Below are positions 57,201 to 61,316 of a stretch of 64,000 nt of DNA, one piece after another. Location: positions 248,001 to 312,000 of the forward strand of contig WTGX01000004.1 of the NCBI GenBank assembly GCA_011523385.1. Reading direction: 5' to 3'. A program made the position numbers and the translations under genes. Positions within the stretch are counted from its first letter, which is position 1. The number at the start of each line of letters is the position of its first letter. This stretch comes from Nitrospira sp. (lineage in GTDB: Bacteria > Nitrospirota > Nitrospiria > Nitrospirales > UBA8639). Below the pieces are notes generated by a model. It had not been told where the DNA came from. It worked only from the letters and a program-made list of their open reading frames with translations, and ran no database searches.

Positions 57201-60126
57201 CGGACAGGGTGAGGGTCGCGGCGGTCGCGCTGGCCCCGTTCTCCGGGCCGGTGAAGACGATGGTGGGCGCCGAGCCGAGCGTCTGGTAGGTGACGCCCGT
57301 GGGCGCCGAACCCGGCGCGCTCAGGGTGTAGTCGGTGCCGAGTACGGCAGTGCCGCCGACGGTGAGCGGCAGACTGAGCGATTCGCCGGCCACCAGCCCG
57401 CGCCCCAGGGTCACGCTAATGACCTTGGAACCGTTGGTCTCCGCGACGTTCCCGGTGGGCGCCGAGAGCGTCACCGTGGTCGGCTCGTCATCGATGACCG
57501 CGACCTTGCCGGACGTCTCGCCGCTCTTGATGGTGTAGCTGCTGGAGGCGTTCAGGGCCACGCTCACCGACCCGCTCGGGTTGTCGGTGGCGAGGTTCGC
57601 CGTGGCCAGGTCGAGGTCCAGCGACGTCTGGCCCGCGGGCAGGGTCCGGGACACGACCCCGAGCTGGTTCGCCGCCAGGTAGTTGCCCTCGCGGCTGACC
57701 GTCAGTCCGACCGCGACGCCCGCTTGCGCCGGGTTGCCGGCCGTGATCGTGAATCCGGCCGCGACGCCTTCGGTGACGCTTGCCGCATCCGCCACGATAC
57801 CGATCTCGGGCTTGTCGCCGGCACCGATGGTGATCTCGAAGGAACCGGCCTGGGTGGACAGCGGCGGCAGCACCCCGAACGGCGGTTCGCCGAGCGCGAT
57901 GGTGAAGGTCTCGTCGCCCTCGAAGACGTTGTCGTCGACGATAGCCACCGTCGCCGCGGCGCTGCGTTGATTGGCCGGGATGCGCACGTTGCCGACGGCC
58001 GTGTAGTCGTTGTCGGCGGCGCTGCCGTTGGTATAGACCAGTGGAATGATTTTGGCGGCGGCGGGTGCGTTGCCGCCCACAAGCGTGACCGTCACCGCGA
58101 TATTGCCGCCTTCGGCGACGGAGGTGGACCCCACCGACAGCACCGCGCGCGGGTTCGCGTTCGTGGGGCGCGTCGCCGCGGCCTGCGCGGTCAGGTCGAC
58201 ATTGAGTCCGTTGTAGTTGGCGTCGGTCGAGGTCAGCGCGTGATAGACGGTCACCGAGCCGTTCTGCCCGCCGGCGTGAGCGAGCGTGACCCGTTGCGGC
58301 CGGTTCCAGTTGCCGGCGCCGAAGGTCACTGTTTGAGTCGTCGAACGGTCGGCGAACCTGATGACACTGGGGTCGCTGACCGACACCCGGACCGTGACCG
58401 TGTCGCCGGATGCGCCCGGCGGGGTTCTGAGGCGCAGTGCGTAGCTTGCCGTTTCGTTCCCGTACACCGTCACCAGCGATGAGTCGAACACCAGGCCCGC
58501 CGCCACGGTATCGGTCACCGTCACCTGGACGTTGTCCTCGTTCCGGGCCTGCCCGCCGACGGCGTGGCGCATGGTCACCGTCTCGTCATTGGTGTCGCTG
58601 TCCGGCGCCGGCGTGACCGTGACGGTGCGCGGCGACGACCAGTTGCTGCTGTTGAAGCTGAGGCTGGCTGGCGCCACGGTCGCCGCGCGTGGGTCGCTCG
58701 AGGTCAGCGCTACGTTGACGGTCGAAGCGCCGGGATTGGCGCGCAGCGCCACGGTGTAGGTTTCGCTGGCGTCTTCCTCCACGGTCAGCGTCGTCTCGTC
58801 GAAAACGAAACGCCCGACCGGGCGACCTTCGAACGGATCGTAGGAGACCGTGACCGAGGGTACGCTCATGCCGTTGTAAACCGTGTCCCTCGAGCTGACC
58901 TGGTGGGCGATGGTCGTCATCCCGGCGGTCATCGTGCGACCTTTTTCGAACTGCACGGTCTTCGCCGCGGTCCAGTCGTCCGGGCCGAAGGTGATTCGGT
59001 ACGGAAAGGTCGTGAAGTCCACGCCGTCGAGGCTTGGGGTGGAAATATAAGTGTGATCGGAGATCTGCAAGGTAATGGTGACCGTGTCCGTGGGCGCCGT
59101 GGTGAGCCGGATGGTGTAGCTGGAGGTGGTGCCCGCCGGATCGCCGCCGTAGAAGGTGTGGGACCTGCGCCGCAGACGCACGCCCGGGCGTTCGTCGTCG
59201 GTGACGCGCACGCGCACGAGGCCGCCGTCGGTGACGCCCATGAGTCCGCTGATGGCGTGGTTGACGAAGAGCGCCTCGTGCGCGCCGTCGGCATCGTCCA
59301 CCGGCGTGACCGTGACCCGCTGCGGGGTCTGCCATGTGCCGGTGTCGCCGCCGGTGAAGGTCAGCGTCGCGGGCGCTACGGTCGCGGCGCCGGGATCGCT
59401 CGAGGTCGGCGTGACCGTGACGGTCTTGCCGGCCCCCGGGTCGTTGCGCAGCGCCGTGCGATAGCCGCTCGCGCCCTTGCCCTCGGACGCCCGCACCGGG
59501 ACGCCGTCGAACTCGAGCGCGGCGGCCCCCCGGTTCGCGCGGAGGGTCAGCGAGTGCGACAGGTTGCGACCCGCCAACAGGATGCCGGTGTCGCCCCCCA
59601 CACCCGGCACGTTGCCGTTCGCATCGGCAAAGTGGAGCAGGCTCGCATCGACGGTGAAGGCGACTTCAAGGTCGGTGGTGAGCGGCGGGCCGGTATAGGC
59701 GACGCTTACCCGTGCCTCGCGGTGATGCTCGTGAGCGGCCAGGCCGTGGGTGCCCTGGGTGCGGTTGTCGAGCGTCACGCCGGTGATCCGCAGGCCCGGC
59801 GGTGCGCGGGCCAGCGTGATGCGGCTGCGGAACAGTGCGGTGGGGTTGCCGTTGCCGTCGAACATGCCCGGATAGTCATCGGCATTGGCCACGCTCACCA
59901 GGGACGAGCGCCCGGTGCCGATGAAGGTCGCGTTCTTGGGCGTCACGAGGAGGGTGGCGCCGCCGGTGGTGATCGCATCCGGGCTGATTTCGAGCGACCA
60001 GGATGCGTTCTGTGCGGCGGCGGGGAGGATTGAGAGAGCCAGCAGCAACAGGGACAGGAAAACAGCGACGATGCCGTGCTGCAGGCGGCGGGAAAAAGCA
60101 TACGCTTTTGCCGAGCCGTAAACCAT
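39217..60126 (-). CDS. Giant Calx-beta-repeat autotransporter (about 6,970 residues)
   Basis: One uninterrupted frame. ATG 60126 is chosen because it gives a standard signal peptide (RRLQHGIVAVFLSLLLLALS then PAAAQ); ATG 60225 would add 33 residues. The passenger is built of dozens of 100-130-residue beta-sandwich units of Calx-beta type. At least 15 junctions read DDDPT(x)VxLS or close variants. Three unit types alternate: VTEG..A.FT..A.PAP; ETGG.K..TV.L.R.LV.GE.L.VPL; and a third with LTEGG..GSYTV.L...P. The last 400 residues (from WLGRFGRTVAQQALDGI) are an autotransporter barrel with FALWGRGGQAIF and end in the aromatic VELSVQW. It should be a calcium-stabilised surface adhesin or matrix protein. 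The gene is much richer in GC than its neighbours, suggesting transfer. Confidence 0.9.
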   Translation of the reverse strand: MVYGSAKAYAFSRRLQHGIVAVFLSLLLLALSILPAAAQNASWSLEISPDAITTGGATLLVTPKNATFIGTGRSSLVSVANADDYPGMFDGNGNPTALFRSRITLARAPPGLRITGVTLDNRTQGTHGLAAHEHHREARVSVAYTGPPLTTDLEVAFTVDASLLHFADANGNVPGVGGDTGILLAGRNLSHSLTLRANRGAAALEFDGVPVRASEGKGASGYRTALRNDPGAGKTVTVTPTSSDPGAATVAPATLTFTGGDTGTWQTPQRVTVTPVDDADGAHEALFVNHAISGLMGVTDGGLVRVRVTDDERPGVRLRRRSHTFYGGDPAGTTSSYTIRLTTAPTDTVTITLQISDHTYISTPSLDGVDFTTFPYRITFGPDDWTAAKTVQFEKGRTMTAGMTTIAHQVSSRDTVYNGMSVPSVTVSYDPFEGRPVGRFVFDETTLTVEEDASETYTVALRANPGASTVNVALTSSDPRAATVAPASLSFNSSNWSSPRTVTVTPAPDSDTNDETVTMRHAVGGQARNEDNVQVTVTDTVAAGLVFDSSLVTVYGNETASYALRLRTPPGASGDTVTVRVSVSDPSVIRFADRSTTQTVTFGAGNWNRPQRVTLAHAGGQNGSVTVYHALTSTDANYNGLNVDLTAQAAATRPTNANPRAVLSVGSTSVAEGGNIAVTVTLVGGNAPAAAKIIPLVYTNGSAADNDYTAVGNVRIPANQRSAAATVAIVDDNVFEGDETFTIALGEPPFGVLPPLSTQAGSFEITIGAGDKPEIGIVADAASVTEGVAAGFTITAGNPAQAGVAVGLTVSREGNYLAANQLGVVSRTLPAGQTSLDLDLATANLATDNPSGSVSVALNASSSYTIKSGETSGKVAVIDDEPTTVTLSAPTGNVAETNGSKVISVTLGRGLVAGESLSLPLTVGGTAVLGTDYTLSAPGSAPTGVTYQTLGSAPTIVFTGPENGASATAATLTLSAVHDTLDEGDGETATFALPALDEDSGAGLAGGASGSGDVDLTITDDDDAPAVSVQGPAFALTEGDTATFTINVTGASQETRSIGFTVAQTGAFVASGAIGVKSLNLAPGATRLTHAIATIADEDDEHSGSLTLTLNAGTGYTVGSGDAGSATVAVTDDDPTGVQLSTTSGNIPETGGAKTITVAIDRGLVAGESLALPLTIGGTATLGTDYTLSAPGSKPAGVAYKTLETAPVITFTGPDTGRTDTSATLTLRATSDVLDEGASESVTMALPALNAGSGTGLDAGARGTGSIDFNIVDDDVEPEISLTRQGSGHLTEGEGLVLRLSANKPPTRDLSINLNVTGSGDFLASADVGAQSIKLAAGVSEVNYTLATVTDLSDEPSGWVSVDLNQGDGYTVDTANRRIDRVDVRDDDATSVTLDVPAGDVSESSGTKTFTVTLGRGLVRGETLQVNLRLTGAAQNGADYTLAAPSQRPQGVTYANLTVAPRITFTGPNSGQTDTAATLILNAVADTLIEGNENVTVGMASLPATHLHGRATGSGGGSFSITDGSGTAEISVSAGSGVTEGMDAKFTLTSSLASTTSRSIDLTVTQGGDFVSSAARGSHKAVIPAGATETTFAVPTRADTLDEPSGSATLTINSGTGYTIASGAGSASVAVADDDGTGVTLAATDTTATEGDSAATAGFTVTLSRALSAGETLQVPLAVTGLAAVEYSLALTAANRIGLSGNTLTFTGGTNAARTATLTLTANADSDTERDAATVTIPASSARGTPRMTATGLDGGASGSGRVRITVTDAGAAAGVTLSGAMLTVDEGGEGRYSIVLNSDPGGSVTIGASSGNTDVTLSPSSLTFTGGASGNWNTPQWITVTAATDGDAMNDSATISHTINGYTGVTTVPNVTVTVTDTGSGFTVTPGSLRVVAGSNATYTVKLKSAPTASVVLNVASDDAEKATVTPSTVTIAPGAWQTGATVTVTGVAAGTANVSHAHGSPTDTIYGALTAPAAVPVTVLAAAQPVLSISTSTPSVTEGGNAAFRVESDINVTARLDPGLSSVQEGNFASGALPTVTTLSGSNFVTLGVSTTNDSTDEPDGSLTVSVKPGAAYGLGNSASASVVFIDNDPTRVTLSGSGNIAETGGEASLTVTLGRALVEGEALPVPLSFTGTATFGIDYTLAAPAKVPAGVSYGNLTTATPRIVFTGGTGASATATLRVLATSDTTIESSNETVSVAPGTLGDTSGTGLGGGARGSGSASFTILDDDGANPTVSITAGSNVTEGTEASFTVSASPAPSSNLTVNLNVGQMGDFVSPTNAGEKTVTINAGDETATFRVTTAGDSKDEPDGSVSVAVAPGSGYALSGAAATVAVSDDDPTGISLSATTTTLHEDTGRTEIRLTLGRALVSGESLTQALSFGGTATFGTDYSLSTPSPPPPGVTFRNFDSTDPATDPPTIVFTGTAGKSRTATFTLTSTADTDVETGLAESVQVQLGTRTTQGLSGGVNAGTNSLRLNIIEDDRADTPTVSVRSGSAEVNEGASASFTLTSTSAAPSDGLSVSFTVSRTGDITAAGAIGAGKSVTIASGETEATHTIVTTGDSNDEPLGAVKLALAAGTGYNVHATRGLAAVNVKDNDPTGVTWSGSTDAIAETNGAKVFTVALERPLASGETLPVPLAFSGDATRGTDYTLSRPNPPPAGVTYQLGVNPPTITFTGGRNVADEATFTLTASPDILDEGDGEEVTVGLGSLGLTSGTGLDGGASGSGSTTFDITDDDGTPVLSVTGGNPVTEGNKAVFRISAEPAPQENITVSLSVADDAVADFVAAGDEDSQQVQIPADAKSVTYEVDTDDSAADGDEPKGSVGLTIKPGTGYTVSSSATASVQVTDNDATSVTLSVPDASATEGSSSARAEIRIALGRVLVSGEKVVAPFSFSGGTAGDDFEISEPSPKPGGVTYALTTSPPSVTFTGGSGAAAAATIDLTAGVDADETDDEVTVALGTLTATGLDGGATGSRSGDGRIALVDAGAQPAVDLDMKALALNEGGATGRYRVKLHTNPGGTVTVTPSSGDEDRVTVSGSLTFNSTTWGDWQPVTVTALPDGDLVNNEIKVTHAVSGYGAITKGPEVTVSVVDRGRGVTVSANSISPAEGASQSYTLVLHSAPTRNVIITPTSGSTTTATVGGAVTFTPSNWKTPKPVQVTGVSSGSTRITHAITSTDTHYAAITPDPVNVSVSATARMRTSKEAITAVEHGAPGSYQVWLNTDPGGPVTVTPSTTNTSLTLSGALTFNSGNFSKPQTVTATVASDADTDSDSAVITHTVSGYAGVTSGPAVNVTIRDAGARVLVSPTSLSVREGETMNYNVTVTTQPTVPVYVFANTPDPGLVTLTPVFLTFGPGTGRTLQFTARGDAPGNTSIVHRVTSEDPAYHAGTVPTSALRVLPEHGVIATPTSLSVAEGGSGSYTLELTSNPGGAVTVTPSSDDTGALTVSSPLSFNAGNWDQPQPVTVNAPQDTDDSHESVTISHAVSGYGLITTGPDVQVAVNDDERLPVISVAWGSSSITEGGKAIITVSSDVTPAAPLTVMLSITQVGDFVASNALGSQSVIIPVKKRSATLEIQTAADNADERWGRLTATLAANAAYQITVGPRNSAEVRIVDDDPGSVTLTVPEGNIDETGGAKTLTLALNRPLVEFEIMRLRLTLSGDADPDDDYTLSAPDTLPAGVTYALGGSKPLITFTGPSAASATVLLAAAPDTLVEGESESVSIGLAGFGDNDLLNLGGGVTPSGSGAFAILDDDEATLPLVTVAPASKDAISEGDKAGLTLNVNPAPEEPIEVKVSIGEAAGSDFVADTNEVSRMVEIEAGATSKAFTVDTVNDSGSTADEPDGAVIATLGAGAGYDLGSPSTAKVPVTDNDPTRVTLATPDASAEEDDATDPATITLTLNRGLVSGESLVVPLGFAGATPGTDFTLACPTTMPTGVTCPNLGNANAAVTFTGPGTGSSSATVTLTLTVTEDDDTDNERVTVSIPPSTTGNPRLTATGLSGGASGSRTGPGEIVFVDNDQPPAPTVSLSVNEGGAVTEGGTLTLTAEVSEAPSGRSLSIPVERAATSTAAAGDYTLATSIAIADGQTIGTATLSARADNEDEPAETLRINLGAPPEGYANGANSGVDVTIADNNPTRVTLSTPDTTATEADATATAEIRLTLNRGLVAGETLAVPLQFAGGTAGTHFTLALSGTATGVSFAPGTSTVTFSGPTSGATDTTATLKLTAEIDDNATNDVVTVSIPTRSTGNAPRLTATGLGGGATGRLTGNRRITLTDAGLNLRTVGWAAQTLNVTETASAGSINVDLSSSGSQPLAFRVCLTDGSATFGADYRGVVLGTQRCTGTNATTNADFTIAAGASSRSVSFASITDNFDEPDETYTATLSLPTAVTGLGVSPATLTVTVRDDDPTKVSLAREGTGAINEGGKVTFTVSLERALVTGEVIDVPLPVSGTGVTTGDWSLATKSGASNTGVSLLGTNTATPTVRFAGAGAGTATLELTATEDSTAETGGETFTIALGSNQQFDADSDTNVGGGADPHGTHNSFSVAVNDPRTIGWTATTQSVAEGAAGTQPQVSVNANLSSSGSGTVTFRVCLVDGTATLGATGDYRGFAGDARCTGTGTTNPDPTITSGQSGRAVSFTVRGDGEDEPDETFSATLSLPNDVTGLSVNASRRTVTFTITDDDPTVVRLARVGSGVVYEGGTVTFRVSLERALVTGEVIDVPLPISGTGVTTGDWSLATKSGASNTGVSLLGTNTATPTVRFAGAGAETATLELTAGADAGGKTFTIALGSNQQFDADSDTNVGGGADPHGTDRTFNVTVSDGRTLGWATTTQSVAEGAAGTQPQVSVNASLSSGSGPVTFRVCLDGGTATLGASGDYRGFAGDARCTGTGTGNPDPAIASGQSSRAVNFPVRGDGEDEPHETFSATLSLPATTPGLGLDEAKKTLTVTIMDDDPTRVRLSAPAGNVSERGGVKTVTVDLGRALVAPEALTVPLTFGGTANRGTDYTVACENTSGGVQCRNLHNGNAEIVFTGGPGAKRTATLTLTGVEDSVEEGSESVTVALGTLNAGSGTNLGGGASGTGSVAFNINETSTAGFDRAVYFVEEDEELRIPVLLDQPAPERLNVHVYCIPGSARPGDYFITCNNNLTFRQGEDELFITGFAEVDTLVEGDEEMTVELKSSNPDTVIIGRGVATVTILDAQSPSAGVTVAPQYLRPTEGGQPFSYWLSLRKAPAGNVTITATSGDPAVVRLHPGPGTPSASATLTFTPSNWDRAQRVNVTPQDDADFDDERTTITHVVRGTGEYRGVTAEAVDVRVTDNEVPAVGISGGAAVAEGAAATFELTATPALTGAITVNVNVTSRDIGLAPGQAGARQVVVTRGRGTLTVQTADDTFDRNGEVTVAVEAGDGYAVGSPASASVTVNDNDPDIMGSFHSLALSGVTDAPEGGTYELNLSFEPRLAVNEVKTFTVTFGGSATRGTDYRLTCRPVAGVTCRNFDSGAASITIDSTRANLQRSRKILVGVFSLQIVEDNTAESRESLSISVHGQPLSLGIVDAPDSVTVTLSKTEYLVTEENGPSQPVFRVTPAAGRDWVLPLILTDGTAKAGEDYKPVTSTTVPAGIVVGHFDIIIVGNDVAEDEETFTVAIDTANLPAWVTAGSITSSTVILSDNDTGALVFAPSAVLLPGGGSGSYTVKLAKQPSADVTVTVSGHAGSDLTVDTDGDDTGNQDTLAFTPSNWNQAQTVSLSAIQDADSSNDQVTLTHTAAGGGYGSVTGDLAVTIKDADPQPTLVAQFASAVSSAAESAGTHNVQVTLNPAPNENLTLSYAVSGTATEGSDFSIENSGSVSVASSATSAVIPVKITDDPDNEVDETVVLTLTSGTGYAVGTTDVHTLTITDDDLSVTPAFTDIYEGETHAFTVSGIPSSYTSVRFGTGNSTASRNTSGGWTGSEDYRLLDAGDPATVLAQADTLTPSGGSVTFKVETRADGAAEGDETIVVSIDASTDGTHFTSLYSLSLSLKNGPRPRTGVTVAPLSLSLTEGGAAGSYTVVLDTAPAEDETVTVTAWSTDPDAVRVNASGGTPGTSAVLTFTDQNWNQAQTVTVTPQDDLDTADEDASINHTVHGTGEYDDVTAPAVAVAVTDNDKPVEVSISAGPGVTEGDVARFTVSANPAPQGRLRVSLAIEQTGDFVPAGQISGNQLVILTPSRATETVAIATDDDQTNEAHGSVTATVKAGSGYTVADPPNNTATIDVSDNDGGGVPVVSVTSAQQAGRTAFEGATLTFTLRVNPAPAADLSVSVNVTQPGNAFVNADSRGTGNRTLTIAANQSTETVEVDTVDDTAEETPSWGTVTVTVQAGSDYTVAGAPADAASATVSDDDGLPAISIADAEGNEGEDLEFEVTLSRAAAHEVRVSWGTNPETARARLDFEFSSGRLIFDPGETRKVIKVWAVDDAHDDPGEFFTLNLWNPQGATIADDQATGTIHNSDPMPRAWLGRFGRTVAQQALDGIAGRIEAARTPGFQGTFPQSGVGVGGGVGAGPRDGTSPDVFNTGTATDPDRRVPLLDGPPMTARDLLAGSAFTLTGKPDAHGGSFALWGRGGQAIFNGQDDSLDLDGTVTTGLLGADYARQDWLVGLALTHTAGDGGYSDPGIDLGAGTVDASLTAAIPYAAWQTAPRLMLWGSAGYGTGEVTLAPETPADPGGDPSTGSGHLMQTDIDWLMAAAGARGDLLTPSHGGPALSLTSDALWTRTASDKIANLTASEATVTRLRLGLAGSWSANFDDVGTLTPKLATGVRHDGGDAETGFGVELGGGLAWAVPRLGLALDLEGRTLLAHEADGFKDRGFAAGFAFDPTPASPRGPSLTFRQTWGSQASGGLDALFASDPLTRRTGIPASRRWTAEAAYGFPVFGGRFTGSPQLGLGVSSNDRLYTLGGQLTSAGSRAAALSFGVRATRRETASTPAAHGVEVELSVQW
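45342..46890 (-). repeat. Recent tandem duplication of a 276-codon unit inside the giant gene
   Basis: Two adjacent segments (about 45342-46058 and 46159-46890) are nearly identical at nucleotide level with a period close to 828 bases. Both encode ALVTGEVIDVPL, GTGVTTGDWSLATKSGASNT, GVSLLGTNTATPTVRFAGAG and NQQFDADSDTNVGGGADPHG. Other modules of the protein are far more diverged. Confidence 0.85.
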
Positions 60127-60226
60127 GTGCAAAAGAAGAAGCGGCTCACTTGGAAGAAACTTCGCGTTGGCTGGCAACGCGGGAATCTTCCGACTATAAT
60201 TTGGTGGGAAAGAGCCTCGCTGCATA

Positions 60227-60239
60227 CCCCCCCCCCCCC
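60227..60239 (-). repeat. Homopolymer of 13 G upstream of the giant gene
   Basis: On the coding strand 13 consecutive G precede T and the first in-frame ATG (60225). Tracts of this length slip readily during replication. A GTG at 60278 opens a frame through the tract. With 13 G it is out of register with the giant gene; with 14 G it would be in register. Confidence 0.9.
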
Positions 60240-60435
60240 AGGTGGCGTTACAACGGGGTCAAGGAAGGACACCTTCACCTAAAACAGAACAGAACAATCA
60301 GTAGAGCAATCAAGCTCATACTCCTTTCAGGAAAAATTTAATGGATAATGGATTTCTGTGAATAAAATAGAACATCCGTTTCACCCGAGCGATATTCAAG
60401 GCGCGCCGCCAAAACTAAATGATCGTTCCAAATAG

Positions 60436-60465
60436 AATATTGCGCCACTTTTCTGCCATAGTCAA
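60436..60465 (-). promoter_or_regulatory. Putative promoter of the giant autotransporter gene
   Basis: TTGACT (60460-60465) and AATATT (60436-60441) on the minus strand are 18 bases apart. TATTCT, two bases further on, matches the -10 of both flanking lipoprotein genes but with a 20-base spacer. The leader would be about 200 bases to ATG 60225 and 300 to ATG 60126. The gap 60240-60563 is AT-rich and has no gene. Confidence 0.45.
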
Positions 60466-60483
60466 GCAATTTTTTTGAGAAAC

Positions 60484-60497
60484 GGAACGGTCGTTCC
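60484..60497. promoter_or_regulatory. Operator-like inverted repeat upstream of the giant gene
   Basis: GGAACG-GT-CGTTCC lies 19 bases before the proposed -35 box. The half-site CGTTCC recurs at 60424-60429, within the extended context (G)ATCGTTCCAA, close to the expected transcription start. The pair could form a repression or activation loop. Confidence 0.45.
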
Positions 60498-60563
60498 AAT
60501 TAAAGCGACGCGCCTGCATTCAACGGCAGAGGCTTGGGAATCAAGGGCAGAGGAGCGGCAAGG

Positions 60564-61058
60564 TCACTTCGTCTCTCCTTGATCGAGCATTTTCCTCAGT
60601 TCTTCTTCGCTCAGAAAAGGATCCGAAAGTGACGGTCCGGAATGCGGCTTGTCTTTGGAGGGGTCGAGGTCCGGGCCAGGAGAGGTGGAAAGAGATTCCT
60701 GGTCCGGTTGGCTATGGCCTTGTTCTTTCAGGGCATTCAGTTCAAGGGTCAGTTCACGGTTTTGCGATTTCAACGATGCGATTGTCTCCTGCGTCTCTTT
60801 CAATTGAGTCGACAGTTTGGCAATTTCCTTGTCCTTATGCGCCAATTTGTCATCCAGCGTGTCTGCGCGCTTTTCCTCTTGAGCCAGCAGGCGTTGAAAG
60901 TTCAAGCCTCGAACTTTTTCCGACTCGTATTGTTCCTTGCTGACGCAACCCGCTGAAAGGACGGCGCCGAGTAAGAAGAGCAGGCCTGCCTGAAACGCCA
61001 ATTTTGTTGAAAATGAGCGAGGGGCACACCGTACAACGGATTGAGGGTTTTGAAACAT
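60564..61058 (-). CDS. Coiled-coil lipoprotein, paralog without LysM
   Basis: A 164-residue lipoprotein with lipobox SAGC (C38), then a long coiled coil (about 45-112, GLNFQRLLAQEEKRADTLDD onward, KSQNRELTLELNALKEQ). A polar Pro/Ser-rich tail ends with FLSEEELRKMLDQGE. It matches the N-terminal half of the protein at 38419 but has lost, or never had, the LysM domain. GGGGG precedes the ATG. It lies directly upstream of the giant gene, in the same orientation. A link to surface display is possible but inferred only from position. Confidence 0.82.
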   Translation of the reverse strand: MFQNPQSVVRCAPRSFSTKLAFQAGLLFLLGAVLSAGCVSKEQYESEKVRGLNFQRLLAQEEKRADTLDDKLAHKDKEIAKLSTQLKETQETIASLKSQNRELTLELNALKEQGHSQPDQESLSTSPGPDLDPSKDKPHSGPSLSDPFLSEEELRKMLDQGETK

Positions 61059-61130
61059 CAGGCCCCCTTTCGAATATCAGGGTTGATCCGGGGAAAAAAC
61101 GATAGATTCTCAGGAATAACTTGGGTAATA

Positions 61131-61160
61131 AGAATAGAGAGGGGCGTTCGGGAATGTCAA
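61131..61160 (-). promoter_or_regulatory. Promoter of the upstream lipoprotein gene
   Basis: TTGACA (61155-61160) and TATTCT (61131-61136) on the minus strand with an 18-base spacer, about 75 bases before the start codon. It corresponds to the promoter at 39168-39196, and the leader shares GGATCAACCC. Confidence 0.6.
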
Positions 61161-61170
61161 ATTCTGCCGT

Positions 61171-61200
61171 CCCCCTGATAAGGGGGATTGAGGGGGTTGT
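61171..61200. repeat. CCCCCTGATAAGGGGG palindromic repeat
   Basis: CCCCCT-GATA-AGGGGG hairpin followed by ATTGAGGGGGTTGT. It resembles the CCTCCCC repeat family in layout (hairpin, then a purine-rich tail). It lies between divergent genes in the gap 61059-61316. Confidence 0.6.
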
Positions 61201-61316
61201 CTTTCACAGGCGAGGTCCTGGGCGCACAAGGACGCGGTTCATTGACCCTTAAAAACGCCTGTGCTAGCGTGTGTTTTGTTGCAAACCCCGGATAACCGGG
61301 TGCGTTGCGTGCCGCC

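Noticed and set aside
60003-60341. Plus-strand frames around the start of the giant gene
   Set aside because: They run through the poly-C tract and the signal-peptide region in antisense, with no recognisable product.
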